Positions 9,907 to 19,648 of a stretch of 64,000 nt of DNA are shown here, piece after piece. The notes beneath the pieces are model-generated. The model searched no databases and was not told where the DNA came from. It worked only from the letters and a program-made list of their open reading frames with translations. The DNA comes from Paramoeba atlantica (Eukaryota; Discosea). A program made the position numbers and the translations under genes. Where the stretch lies: NCBI GenBank assembly GCA_977017575.1, contig CDRNVI010000040.1, forward strand, positions 986,912 through 1,050,911, in the 5' to 3' direction. Each line of letters opens with the position of its first letter. The first letter of the stretch is position 1.

Positions 9907-10478
9907 CCTCGGATCGCGCAAGGCAAATACATCAGCATTCGGAGCGGGCGCTATCGAGTGCAGAAATCTTATTTGGCGCACCGTTGCGTGCAGCGCGACG
10001 TCTCAGCTTTCCGTTAGCAGGAAAGCCGCACATCAAAGCTTTGTGATTTCACTTCAATCGCGACGATCTGCGTGTGCCATGCCTCGGATCGCGCAAGGCA
10101 AATACATCAGCATTCGGAGCGGGCGCTATCGAGTGCAGAAATCTTATGTGGCGCACCGTTGCGTGCAGCGCGACGTCTCAGCTTTCCGCTAGCAGGAAAA
10201 CCGCACATCAAAGCTTTGTGATTTCACAACTTCAATCGCGACGATTTGCGTGTGCCATGCATCGGATCGCGCAACGCAAATCCATCAACATTCGGAGCCG
10301 GCGCTATGGAGTGCAGAAATCGCATTTGGCGCACCGCTGCGTGCAGGGCGACGTCTCAGCTTTCCGTTAGCAGGAAAACCGCACATCAAAGCTTTGTGAT
10401 TTCACAACTTCAATCGCGACGATTTGCGTGTGCCATGCCTCGGATCGCGCAAGGCAAATCCATCAACATTCGGAGCTG

Positions 10479-10903
10479 AAGAAAAAGAAGAAGACACGGA
10501 GGGCTCTGCAGCGCCAACCGTTAGGGTAGAGTCTCAGGTCACCGACCTTCATTGTCTTGCTACCCCTTTCCCAGACGGCACTCGACGCCTTGCGGCCCGA
10601 GCACGGCTACCCAACCGTAGCTACCAGGACGGGCGTCCACCCCGTTGCATCGTGTAGGCTGTGTCTCAAGCCTCCTTTGCGTAAGCAGTTCGCAGTTTAG
10701 CGGCTGCGCTAGAGCCTGGTTCAGCTCGGTGGTTCCGGGTCGGTCCTCCAGGGGAGCGGGGTTGGGTGTGGGCCTTGAAGGCACTCCTGATCGCTTTCCC
10801 TTAGTAGTGAGGCCGCCAGGTTGCGAATTTTGTCGATAGCGGGAATCGAACCAGCAACCTGCAGGTTGTAAGGCCCACCGTCTACCAACTACGCCCACAC
10901 CGC
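10479..10903 (-). mobile_element. tRNA-derived SINE, copy 1
   Basis: On the minus strand the head carries an A-box-like TGGGCGTAGTTGGTAGA (10882-10897 region) and a perfect-looking B box GGTTCGATTCC (10842-10852), spaced as in a tRNA. The acceptor stem does not pair and the T stem has a mismatch, so it is a tRNA-derived Pol III unit rather than a tRNA. About 350 bp of body follow, ending CTTCTTCTTTTTCTTCA. Imperfect flanks TCGGAGCTG (10470-10478) and TCGAAGCTG (10904-10912) look like an aged 9-bp target duplication in the satellite. Confidence 0.65.
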
Positions 10904-11440
10904 TCGAAGCTGGCGCTCACGAGTGCAGAAATCTTATTTGGCGTACCGTTGCGTGCAGCGCGACGTCTCAGCTTTCCGTTAGCAGGAAAACCGCACATCA
11001 AAGCTTTGTGATTTCACTTCAATCGCGACGATTTGCGTGTGCCATGCCTCGGATCGCGCAACGCAAATCCATCAACATTCGGAGCGGGCGCCATCGAGTG
11101 CAGAAATCGTATTTGGCGCACCGCTGCGTGCAGCGCAACGTCTCAGCTTTCCGTTAGCAGGAAAACCGCACATCAAAGCTTTGTGATTTCACTTCAATCG
11201 CGACGATTTGCGTGTGCCATGCCTCGGATCGCGCAAGGCAAATACATCAGCATTCGGAGCGGGCGCTATCGAGTGCAGAAATCTTATTTGGCGCACCGTT
11301 GCGTGCAGCGCGACGTCTCAGCTTTCCGTTAGCAGGAAAACCGCACATCAAACCTTTGTGATTTCACAACTTCAATCGCGACGATTTGCGTGTGCCATGC
11401 CTCGGATCGCGCAAGGCAAATCCATCAACATTCGGAGCTG

Positions 11441-11865
11441 AAGAAAAAGAAGAAGACACGGAGGGCTCTGCAGCGCCAACCGTTAGGGTAGAGTCTCAGG
11501 TCACCGACCTTCATTGTCTTGCTACCCCCTTCCCAGACGGCACTCGACGCCTTGCGGCCCGAGCACGGCTACCCAACCGTAGCTACCAGGACGGGCGTCC
11601 ACCCCGTTGCATCGTGTAGGCTGTGTCTCAAGCCTCCTTTGCGTAAGCAGTTCGCAGTTTAGCGGCTTCGCTAGAGCCTGGTTCAGCTCGGTGGTTCCGG
11701 GTCGGTCCTCCAGGGGAGCGGGGTTGGGTGTGGGCCTTGAAGGCACTCCTGATCGCTTTCCCTTAGTAGTGAGGCCGCCAGGTTGCGAGTTTTGTCGATA
11801 GCGGGAATCGAACCAGCAACCTGCAGGTTGTAAGGCCCACCGTCTACCAACTACGCCCACACCGC
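11441..11865 (-). mobile_element. tRNA-derived SINE, copy 2
   Basis: Near-identical to the copy 962 bp to the left, with the same satellite junctions and the same imperfect 9-bp flanks. It is therefore a duplicate made by satellite expansion, not a second insertion. Confidence 0.65.
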
Positions 11866-12352
11866 TCGAAGCTGGCGCTCACGAGTGCAGAAATCTTATT
11901 TGGCGCACCGTTGCGTGCAGCGCGACGTCTCAGCTTTCCGTTAGCAGGAAAACCGCACATCAAAGCTTTGTGATTTCACTTCAATCGCGACGATTTGCGT
12001 GTGCCATGCCTCGGATCGCGCAAGGCAAATAGATCAGCATTCGGAGCGGGCGCTCACGCGTGCAGAAATCTTATTTGGCGCACCGTTGCGTGCAGCGCGA
12101 CGTCTCAGCTTTCCGTTAGCAGGAAAACCGCACATCAAAGCTTTGTTATTTCACAACTTCAATCGCGACGATTTGCGTGTGCCATGCCTCGGATCGCGCA
12201 AGGCAAATACATCAGCATTCGGAGCGGGAGCTATCGAGTGCAGAAATCGTATTTGGCGCACCGCTGCGTGCAGCGCGACGTCTCAGCTTTCCGTTAGCAG
12301 GAAAACCGCACATCAAAGCTTTGTGATTTCACTTCAATCGCGACGATCTGCG

Positions 12353-12637
12353 GATATGCGCTAACGATCGAACGAAATATTGCAACAACGTGCACCGAAA
12401 AAGAGGGATCGATCTGCGCGAATCTTGGAAGAGGGTCTAAATCACGACTCACTTCTATCGATTCGGATGCTTCATTTTGCTTTTCTTCGATAGATTCGAT
12501 AGCCTCCCCTAAAGATTTGATTCTGTTGACTTTCGTTTCACGTATTGACCAAATCTTGATTTTCGTAGATTGCGGTAGATAGATAAAACTTAAAAGAGTC
12601 AGGGTAGCTCCTGAGATTTTGCCGCTTGTTCGTGATT
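12353..12637 (-). pseudogene. LINE-E-like N-terminal fragment
   Basis: The frame contains IYLPQSTKIKIWS and FAQIDPSFSVHVVAIFRSIV, matching LPPSDRIKIWS and FVQIDPSFAVHVVAIFRSIV of LINE-E (residues about 230-310). It is cut on the left by the satellite and on the right by the poly(T) of LINE-M at about 12638-12647. Only about 95 codons remain. Confidence 0.75.
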
Positions 12638-14343
12638 TTTTTTTTGAATGAATAATGAGTAAACTATTAAAACAAGCAAAATTCACTCCAAACAAACAAA
12701 ATTCACTCCTTGGTTCCTCCTATTGTAAAGCATATTGAGAAAAGTACAGACATTAACGGCAGCAATACTCTCCATGAGCTCTTTATCTGAAATAAGTTAA
12801 TATCAACTTAGATCATGAGATGATATCAACGTAGATGACGGGGAATTTTATCAAATCAAATAGAGGTTGTAAGTGAAAGGAAATTCTGATTAGTGTTCAA
12901 GTCCTCCGAGCCACTGAATTGGTGGAAAGTATTGTCGGAGTTGCGTGGCAATTGTGTACGCGTTCATCTTCTCTATTTCAAGTTGGAACGCTTCTTTGAC
13001 ATTCTTCACGTTTTGTTGTGACCGCTGTGCGAGCGAGACAATGAGAGTTTTCGTGTTGTTGTGCAACTGTCCTAATTCGGTCATTGCCAAGCAGCTGAAA
13101 CAAGACGGAGTAAGTCCGAGTCCGCCGAGATATTGCGGAAGTGTGGCGAGTTTTGCAGTAGGGCCCGTTGCATTAAACCAATGCTGAATAATACTGCCTA
13201 CTTCCGCGTCGAACTGCTGGGCGATTTCAAGGGATGCTTCGGGCTTGTGTACTCGGAGGTGATAGTCTTGACGGGGGATGGTGCACCGATTCAGAATTGC
13301 GAGGGATAGGTTGCTCGGTCCCATGAGTCGAAGACGGCGAAAGAGACACTTGTGTTTGTCCATCTTTTTCTTTAGGCATTCACTTACCATCTCGTCCTGT
13401 CCGATATATGCACCTAGAATTTTCACTGTTTCTTGCGGGCAGGATACCCCCATCGCTTGCAGAGTTTGGGGCGTCCATGGAGTGTCTGTTTTCTTGAACC
13501 ATTCGCATTTCTGGAAGTTCATTTCCAGTCCCAGAAGTCGTGAAGATTCGTGCAGGTGTAGAAAGGCGGTCTGCAAGGATAGGGGATTTGTTGATGACAA
13601 GGTTATGTCGTCCATGTACGCTCGAACCGTTACATCTGGAAAGGACTCTTCGATTTCTTTGAGCGAATCCTGTATCAGGGCACAGAAGTATAGTGACGAA
13701 AGCGCTGAGCCCTGTCGAACGCCAGAAGTGCTCTTCACGATCGAATGGAGCGAGTTATTGGCAAAGAAGAGCAGATCAGACGAGTCCCCGTACTCAAGAT
13801 TAAAAATCCGCATGAAAGGTTTGAAGATGCCGTCTTTCTTGAGTGCTACGAAGATTGCTTGACGCGTGGGGGTATTGTAGGCATTCTTATAATCGATCGC
13901 CAAGATGGCGTGTCCCTTGTCATATTCATCGAGCACCTCGTGAACAATTCCCTCGCACGCATTCTTTTGGAGGATCCCTCTTTGGACAGGCTGGAAAAAT
14001 TTCTTCAGTTTCTCTTCGTTCCTGTTTAGAAGGATCGAGCCACATACTTTCAATAGAGTCTCCCCAATTGCAATCGGTCGTATTCCGTTCTGCGGTTTGT
14101 TGATGGCCATTAGTCGACATCGTGTCAGTCTGTCACGCACCGACGATGCGATCTCCCCGTTCACTACATCGCGTAACATATGGCAGAGCGCGGTGCTGGA
14201 TTCCTCGTCATCCGCAAGTAGGCGCAACATGGCTTCACTCAATCCCGTAGGGCCCGGGGAAGCTCCCGGAGCCAGTTTCTCTATCGCGGCCCGAAGTTCG
14301 TGTTTTTCGATGATTCCTGTTCGGGGGTCTGCGTCCGTCTGAG
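12638..14343 (-). pseudogene. LINE-M: internally deleted RLE LINE
   Basis: Frame 12890-14338 encodes an RT close to LINE-E: RGILQKNACEGIVHEV, motif A DYKNAYN, GVRQGSALSSLYF, catalytic YMDD, GAYIG. After LGGLGLTPS the frame jumps to LHNNTKTLIV and the usual C-terminus EAFQLEIEKMNAYTI. The roughly 270 residues carrying the zinc fingers and RLE are missing in frame. The 3' UTR runs from 12889 to poly(T) near 12640. The right edge is cut by a DIRS-type terminus (AAATCCACGCCGAGGGGC from 14344), which donates a false start. This copy could not have moved on its own. Confidence 0.8.
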
Positions 14344-14993
14344 AAATCCACGCCGAGGGGCTCCCTGGAAACATATACACTGATAACATATATGAATAAA
14401 TGAACAACTATGAATAGCTCAATCGTAATTCAAAATGACACAACATATCATTCATTCATTTCACACGCACAAAGATGGAAAAGAAACAAGCCTGCATAAA
14501 ACAACACAATCAATGTCACTCTGTTAACGGGGTTCCCCCCCACCGGAACCCTCGGCCAACCTGCCCACACACACGTCACAATAAACGCAAAATGCCCAAT
14601 CACGTAGTCAAATATTAATAGATAGAAAATATCAAAATATGCAGAGCTCACAAAAGGATAACGATAGCAATAGATGACCAGTCCATTACCACGCCCTTTA
14701 CAAGCTCACACGAGCTACACAGGTTACGCTTTCAACCTCTGCCCATATACCAACTTGGGACCTAGAAGTGTGGAGCAACTAGGCGTGGTGTACGGCCGTG
14801 TCAACAATGACGCGGTTAAAAACATTAAGGCGCTAATCGCAGAGTAAAGAAAACTTTACTCACCTTTATCTCACATTGGGGAACCTTGTTTTCGAAAACC
14901 AAGGCGTGAGGATAAAGTTTGTCAACCGATTAACATCCATAACCTTCCAAAATTATAGGGACAACCTCCAAACCCCAGGACCCCATCCGCTCT
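14344..14993. repeat. 650-bp direct repeat, left copy
   Basis: Nearly identical to 16173-16823. The first ~350 bp (AAATCCACGCCGAGGGGC onward) match the 3'-terminal region of DIRS-C (32811-33160). The remaining ~300 bp match the 3' UTR of the RLE fragment at 15476-16177, including the CTCACATTGGGG...GCGTGAG hairpin (about 14866-14912). It is therefore itself a composite of a DIRS end and a LINE 3' end. No coding sequence of note. Confidence 0.75.
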
Positions 14994-14994
14994 A

Positions 14995-15025
<31 letters not shown>

Positions 15026-16172
15026 CGCCCTTATCAACTTCGCCCGCTTCTCTCCCTTATCTCCACCCCTCAAAGAAACCATCCGCGACTTTCCGACTTC
15101 ACCCGCTTCTTTCCCTCACTTCCCCCCCCCCCCGAGCATCCATCCGCGCCTTCCAAACTTTGCCCTCCTCTTTCCCTCACTTCCCCCCAGAAATCAATCC
15201 GCGCGTGCTCCACCCCTTCTTCCAGCAGTGCGCGCTTCGGACCGGGTCTCTCGACCTCTCCACGGCCTGGCTTGGGAACCCTTCCCTTGTTATGCGGGAG
15301 GGCGCAGGCGCGGGCATGTGCCGACAGCGGCACGGTCACGAAGTTGGGTTTTGATCGCCGGATTCGGATGAATGTTCCGAATCCATACCTGTCTCACATT
15401 GGGGTACCTTGCTCGTGAAAGCGAGGCGTGAGGATAGGCACTGTCGGCTCGATCGGCCTCGGGCCGCTCTGGAGGCTATTCCTCCAGAGTTGCGATGGGG
15501 TCTTCGGAAGGTGAACGAGCAACCATCATGCGCGCTTGAAAGCGCATAAGGGTTATGTTTAGTTCAGCGAAGATTCGGCTCGTTGCCTCACCTTCCGAAA
15601 GTAGACCCCCCGAGGCGTGCGAACACCTCTCACCGACTTTGCGGAGCACGGCTGAAGCGCTGGGGCTCCAGGCGCCATAACTTTCGACAACCATGGCCGT
15701 AAAGTCGCATCCTGCCTCTACGGCTTCTCGACGCTGCTTGCCCTTCTCCATTGAGGAATAATGTTCGGCAAATGACCCCGCGGCAACCCAGCTAGCGTTT
15801 CGGACTTTGTCCGTATATTTTAATTGCTGAGCATGGGTGACCGCGAAGTCAAGCACAATGGGATTTCCAAGAAAAAGGCTGGGCAAGTATATGTCGCCAG
15901 GTCTGGTGAGGGCCCCGCCTGGGCCCCTGTTCCCGAGACTCTTTTCTCGTTGAGGGGCGAGGCGGGCTCGACTGCACACGTCCGCGAACTGGTCCGTAAC
16001 AGCGTTGTGCCTGGTCACAATACCATGGCCATGTTTGCAAGACAGTGCATGGTCCCCTTTGCTGTCAAGGGGGAGCGAGCATTTCGGCATGGGGCACGTG
16101 CTATCTTCATGGTAGATGTCCACGCCTAACCACCAACGGGCCAAAGTTCGGAATTGTGTGGGGGTAAAGGAG
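14994..16172 (-). mobile_element. 5'-truncated LINE of a second RLE lineage
   Basis: Poly(T) at 14994-15021 is the minus-strand poly(A) tail. A C/T-rich 3' UTR with three diverged ~60-bp repeats follows, then the C-terminal coding part (15476-16177). The 5' truncation is at 16172, directly against the second 650-bp repeat. A hairpin at 15376-15426 (CTCACATTGGGG ... GCGTGAGG) lies just after the stop and is shared with the flanking repeats. Confidence 0.7.
15376..15426 (-). other. Conserved LINE 3'-UTR stem-loop
   Basis: Outer arms CTCAC/GTGAG enclose an inner stem built on CCTTGC...GCGAGG. The same layout recurs at about 14866-14912 and 16695-16742 with compensating loop changes (CCTTGTTTTCG / CGAAAACCAAGG). 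Conservation in structure rather than exact sequence suggests an RNA element recognised by the RT. Confidence 0.5.
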
Positions 16173-16177
16173 AAATC
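15476..16177 (-). pseudogene. RLE-domain C-terminus, distinct LINE clade
   Basis: About 234 codons with no RT palm. Motifs: a CCHC-like finger C-P-M-P-K-C ... GDHALSCKHGHG, TRHNAVTDQFADVC, then TRPGDIYLPS and PIVLDFAVTH, typical of a restriction-like endonuclease with P-D/GD and D-x-x-V spacing. The sequence differs strongly from the SGPDLVIxW...YDxTV type of the other LINEs here, so it is a different clade. The reading frame opens directly at the truncation point, so there is no genuine start. Confidence 0.7.
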
Positions 16178-16823
16178 CACGCCGAGGGGCTCCCTGGAAA
16201 CATATACACTGATAACATATATGAATAAATGAACAACTATGAATAGCTCAATCGTAATTCAAAATGACACAACATATCATTCATTCATTTCACACGCACA
16301 AAGATGGAAAAGAAACAAGCCTGCATAAAACAACACAATCAATGTCACTCTGTTAACGGGGTTCCCCCCCACCGGAACCCTCGGCCAACCTGCCCACACA
16401 CACGTCACAATAAACGCAAAATGCCCAATCACGTAGTCAAATATTAATAGATAGAAAATATCAAAATATGCAGAGCTCACAAAAGGATAACGATAGCAAT
16501 AGATGACCAGTCCATTACCACGCCCTTTACAAGCTCACACGAGCTACACAGGTTACGCTTTCAACCTCTGCCCATATACCAACTTGGGACCTAGAAGTGT
16601 GGAGCAACTAGGCGTGGTGTACGGCCGTGTCAACAATGACGCGGTTAAAAACATTAAGGCGCTAATCGCAGAGTAAAGAAAACTTTACTCACCTTTATCT
16701 CACATTGGGGAACCTTGTTTTCGAAAACCAAGGCGTGAGGATAAAGTTTGTCAACCGATTAACATCCATAACCTTCCAAAATTATAGGGACAACCTCCAA
16801 ACCCCAGGACCCCGTCCGCTCTC
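16173..16823. repeat. 650-bp direct repeat, right copy
   Basis: Matches 14344-14993 with very few differences (for example CCATCCGCTCTA versus CCGTCCGCTCTC at the end). Together the copies bracket the RLE LINE in the geometry of a target duplication, but 650 bp is very long for one. A poly(T) also follows this copy, so tandem duplication through poly(T) is an alternative. Confidence 0.75.
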
Positions 16824-17243
16824 TTTTTTTTTTTTTTTTGTCTTTGTTTTTTTTTCTTTGTTTTTTTTGGGGGGGGAGTAGTATTGATTCTAATTGCGGT
16901 GGTTGTAAAACTACCGCTCTACACTCGATTATTGAAAAAAAAGTGAACAAAAACAGTGAAAATATAAAGGGGAACACAGTAATATAATAGAAGAAAAAAA
17001 TATAAAAGGGGGCTCCGGTGGTCCAAAACTGAAAAAAAAATTGAAAAAAATGGGGGGTCCATGGGGGGGGTCCAGGGGGGGGGTCCAGGGGGGGGGTCCA
17101 GGGGGGGGGGGCATAGTCGAGCAAATTTTTTCGAAAAAATTAGTTTTCGAAAAAAAACCGCAGAAAGGGTAGCCGGGGTCTTGGCGCGCATTTTCCACCC
17201 CCCTACCCGGGGGTGACCCCCCCGCGTATCCGCAGGACGGGTC

Positions 17244-17298
17244 CGCCAAGTTCGGATTTTTTCGGAAAAATTTTTTCGAAAAAAAATTCAACTTGGCG
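17244..17298. repeat. Palindrome CGCCAAGTT...AACTTGGCG
   Basis: 9-bp perfect outer arms (17244-17252 and 17290-17298) with a T/A-rich centre that itself pairs (TTTTTTCGGAAAAATTTTTT). It would fold into a long hairpin. Function unknown. Confidence 0.6.
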
Positions 17299-17702
17299 AA
17301 AAAAATGACAAAAAAAATATTTTTCCAAAATCGTTTCCCCTATTGCATTTTGATAGTTTGGGACCTACACTAGCTTTCTACGCAGTTGTTTTCGCAAGGT
17401 ATCACTTGTTCGAACTGTGGTGCGCCCCCCAAAATGACCTATTTTTGACTAAAAAAGGTGAAAAAGTATTTTTCGGACCTAAAGGGGCATTTTTGTGTCG
17501 AAAGAATGGTATGCTTGGAGTCGCATTCTCTACCCAATACGTTCGGTAGGCTTTCATTCATGCCTGCGAGTGATTTCCCACGCGCAAATGTCGGATTTAG
17601 TGCTCTGAGAGCAAAAATATGCGAAAATGACCCCATTTGTACCCGAAATTCGGCTATTTTTGGCTATAATCTTTCCGTTTTCCAGGCTAAATTTTCTTTT
17701 TT

Positions 17703-17799
17703 AGGCTATTCGTTAAACGCGGCGGTAGTTTTCAACGCGAAGCGCGCAGCATGAGTGACTTCTAAGTTGAAAGCAACCACCGCGTTTAACGAAGAGCCT
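17703..17799. repeat. 34-bp inverted repeat pair
   Basis: Arms 17703-17736 and 17766-17799 pair at about 30 of 34 positions around a 29-bp loop. Landmark: TTCGTTAAACGCGG and its complement. It could be a fold-back element or two abutting terminal inverted repeats. No transposase is near. Confidence 0.7.
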
Positions 17800-17942
17800 A
17801 AAAATGTTTATCTACGTTTCGAACTTTCCACCACTTAAAACCTTTCACCCTACTTCCTTCCTTCCCCTACTTCCTTCCCCTCACCACACTCACTTCCCTT
17901 TGTTTTTTTTTTTTTTTTTTTTGTATTTGGTGATCCTGTCCC

Positions 17943-19640
17943 CTAGGGTTTTCCTTCAATATGACTCTCTAGCTTACCAATATGATGATGCTGATTATCG
18001 CTGTATTTGTCGATGTTGCCTTTATATTTCTCAACCTTCTCTCTCTCAATCTCCTTCCCGCGACTGACAGCATCCGCCGGGTTCTCATCCGTGGATATGT
18101 ACGCTGCCTTGACACAAATACCTTTGTCCTCTGTCAGTCGCAGGACTTCGCGCAATTCCATTGAAACCCCCTCTGACTTGGAGATCCTCCTGTTCAGTGC
18201 AGCCTGACAGGAGGTGTTGTCAACAAAAACATCCAAGCAGGTTCCACGGGGGCAATGCGCGGAAAACTTCTCGAGGGCTAAGCGGACTGCTGCAGCTTCC
18301 GCACGGTTCACCTCATACGAGGATGACTCAGGCCACGCCTCACCCGTAATCAAAACCTCTCCGCTGTCTAAATACATAATCGCTCCCCATCCTTTCACCG
18401 AGGCATCGGTGTAGAGACGATGCTTGTGTGGAACAACATCGGGATGGGGAGGTGGAGACCGTGGAACATTCTCCAGCAACTCGTTTCTCCATTCTGCTAG
18501 CATGGAGCGAGTGACGACAGGGAGTGCGACCGGACGGTCACATAACTTCGGGCAACGGTTCAACAAGTTGATACGCCGTTGCGCCACCTTCAAAGCGAAA
18601 TAAAATCGCGGCATATTGAGCCGGAGAACTGCGGAGCCACAAATGAGGCGCCCCACCACCGCCTCTAGGTCAACAAACGAAATGTTGAAGAAAGAGTCGG
18701 CTCGCAGTTTCCTGATCACTCGCGGTCCCAGGCAGACCGTATGCGCGTTATGGTCGAACGCCACCCCATTGAACACGTACTGTGCTACAGGGGGCTGACC
18801 CCGATCTTTGAAAAGACCGTTCGCCTTGTCGCAACGCTCGTCAATGAACTGAGCGTACGTGGTGGCCTCGGAGTGGGTTCCTGCAAACCGAACTCCGTCA
18901 ACATAAACGTCGATAGCGCCTCGGTGAAACGAGTAGCGCTGAGAACAAATCGACGCCTCGCCAGCAATCGCGGCGGTAACCGTGTGCATAACCTCCGGTG
19001 CACACCTATGGCCCATCGGGAGGACGTTCATCTCAAACACGTCTCCACTGTTCGTTCTAAGGCGGAATTTGGGCCGCGCCCTCTTTGGGATACCAATCTG
19101 GTAAAATCCACACGTGAAGTCCCGCTTCACAGCCATCGGCTCGTGCGCCTTATGAAGATACTTGGAGGGATGATATAATGGGACCTTTGGTTCATATGAT
19201 TTTAATCTATCGTTATCGTCCCTTGTCCATGAAATAAATCTTCTGCGCTGATTGCCCTCATCATCGGTCTCCACAACCGTGAAGGGAATCATGAACTGCA
19301 TCGATGGGCGCTTTCTCAACTCCTGCGCCGGGACCTTGGAGATTATGCCTGCGTCCTCCAACAATCGGACGTCCGCCTCAGGCAATGAACCTTTCACACT
19401 AGGTTCGGGGTACGGGGCTTTAGGTACCCATAATAATTCATCCACTACCTTGCGAAAACGAGTGGCAGCTGACATACTCATCCACTCCTTAACCTGATCC
19501 AAATGGATAACAGGTATCGACTTCTTAACGTGCAAAGGTAGTTGAGCGTCGTGTGCCTTGGCTAGCCGTGAAGAGCGGCGTGCACAAACAACGGAGTGCC
19601 TGCGAAGGTAAGGCACTTCCTCGAAGCACTTTGCCACGTG
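17943..19640 (-). pseudogene. DIRS-B RT-RNase H (fossil)
   Basis: The RT palm is recognised by DFTCGFYQIGIP, LPMGHRCAPEVMHTV and YVDGVRF. RNase H is recognised by LYTDASVKGWG, EVNRAEA, VFVDNTS and NPADAVSRG. It is very similar to the DIRS-C protein (33159-34900), for example identical MGHRCAPE and VYVDGVRF blocks, so B and C belong to one family. It overlaps the YR ORF in another frame, the normal DIRS arrangement. Confidence 0.8.
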
Positions 19641-19648
19641 CTCCGAGG

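Larger units (their letters stand above)
9907..12352 (+). repeat. Satellite array, right block with higher-order structure
   Basis: Continuation of the 175-178 bp satellite, in phase with 1-589. Between about 10300 and 12000 the pattern repeats every 962 bp: three satellite units plus one 425-bp SINE. The SINE copies at 10479 and 11441 differ by only a few bases, so the SINE inserted once and was then amplified with its neighbours. The array ends at about 12352, inside a unit, against a LINE fragment. Confidence 0.9.
16824..17902. other. Non-coding interval with G-runs and palindromes
   Basis: No convincing gene. It begins with T-rich tracts (16824-16870), then a short stretch resembling a LINE 3' UTR (GGGGGGAGTAGTATTG near 16870, compare 53788). 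A G-run repeat of GGTCCA-spaced G7-G11 blocks lies at about 17046-17111, with several TTTTTTCGAAAAAA palindromes between 17115 and 17290. Single-frame ORFs of 60-120 codons here are low-complexity (Pro/Phe) and not credible. A C/T-rich tract (17820-17900) leads into the poly(T) of DIRS-B. Confidence 0.6.

Noticed and set aside
10835-10905. Functional tRNA gene
   Set aside because: A and B boxes are present, but acceptor arms do not pair, the T stem is mismatched and the anticodon stem is poor. It sits at the head of a 425-bp repeated unit, so a tRNA-derived SINE fits better.
40-12297. Repeated 77-121 codon frames in the satellite (RVPCLGSRKANRSAFG type)
   Set aside because: They follow the 175-178 bp unit, mostly use TTG starts and end at unit boundaries. 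They are by-products of the repeat.
14344-16823. The 650-bp direct repeats as LTRs of a retrovirus-like element
   Set aside because: Between them is only a 5'-truncated RLE LINE with its own poly(A). The repeats lack TG...CA ends and are a DIRS terminus plus a LINE 3' end.
16759-17291. Pro/Phe-rich minus-strand frames
   Set aside because: Low-complexity translations of G-runs and T-tracts, overlapping each other in three frames with no homology.
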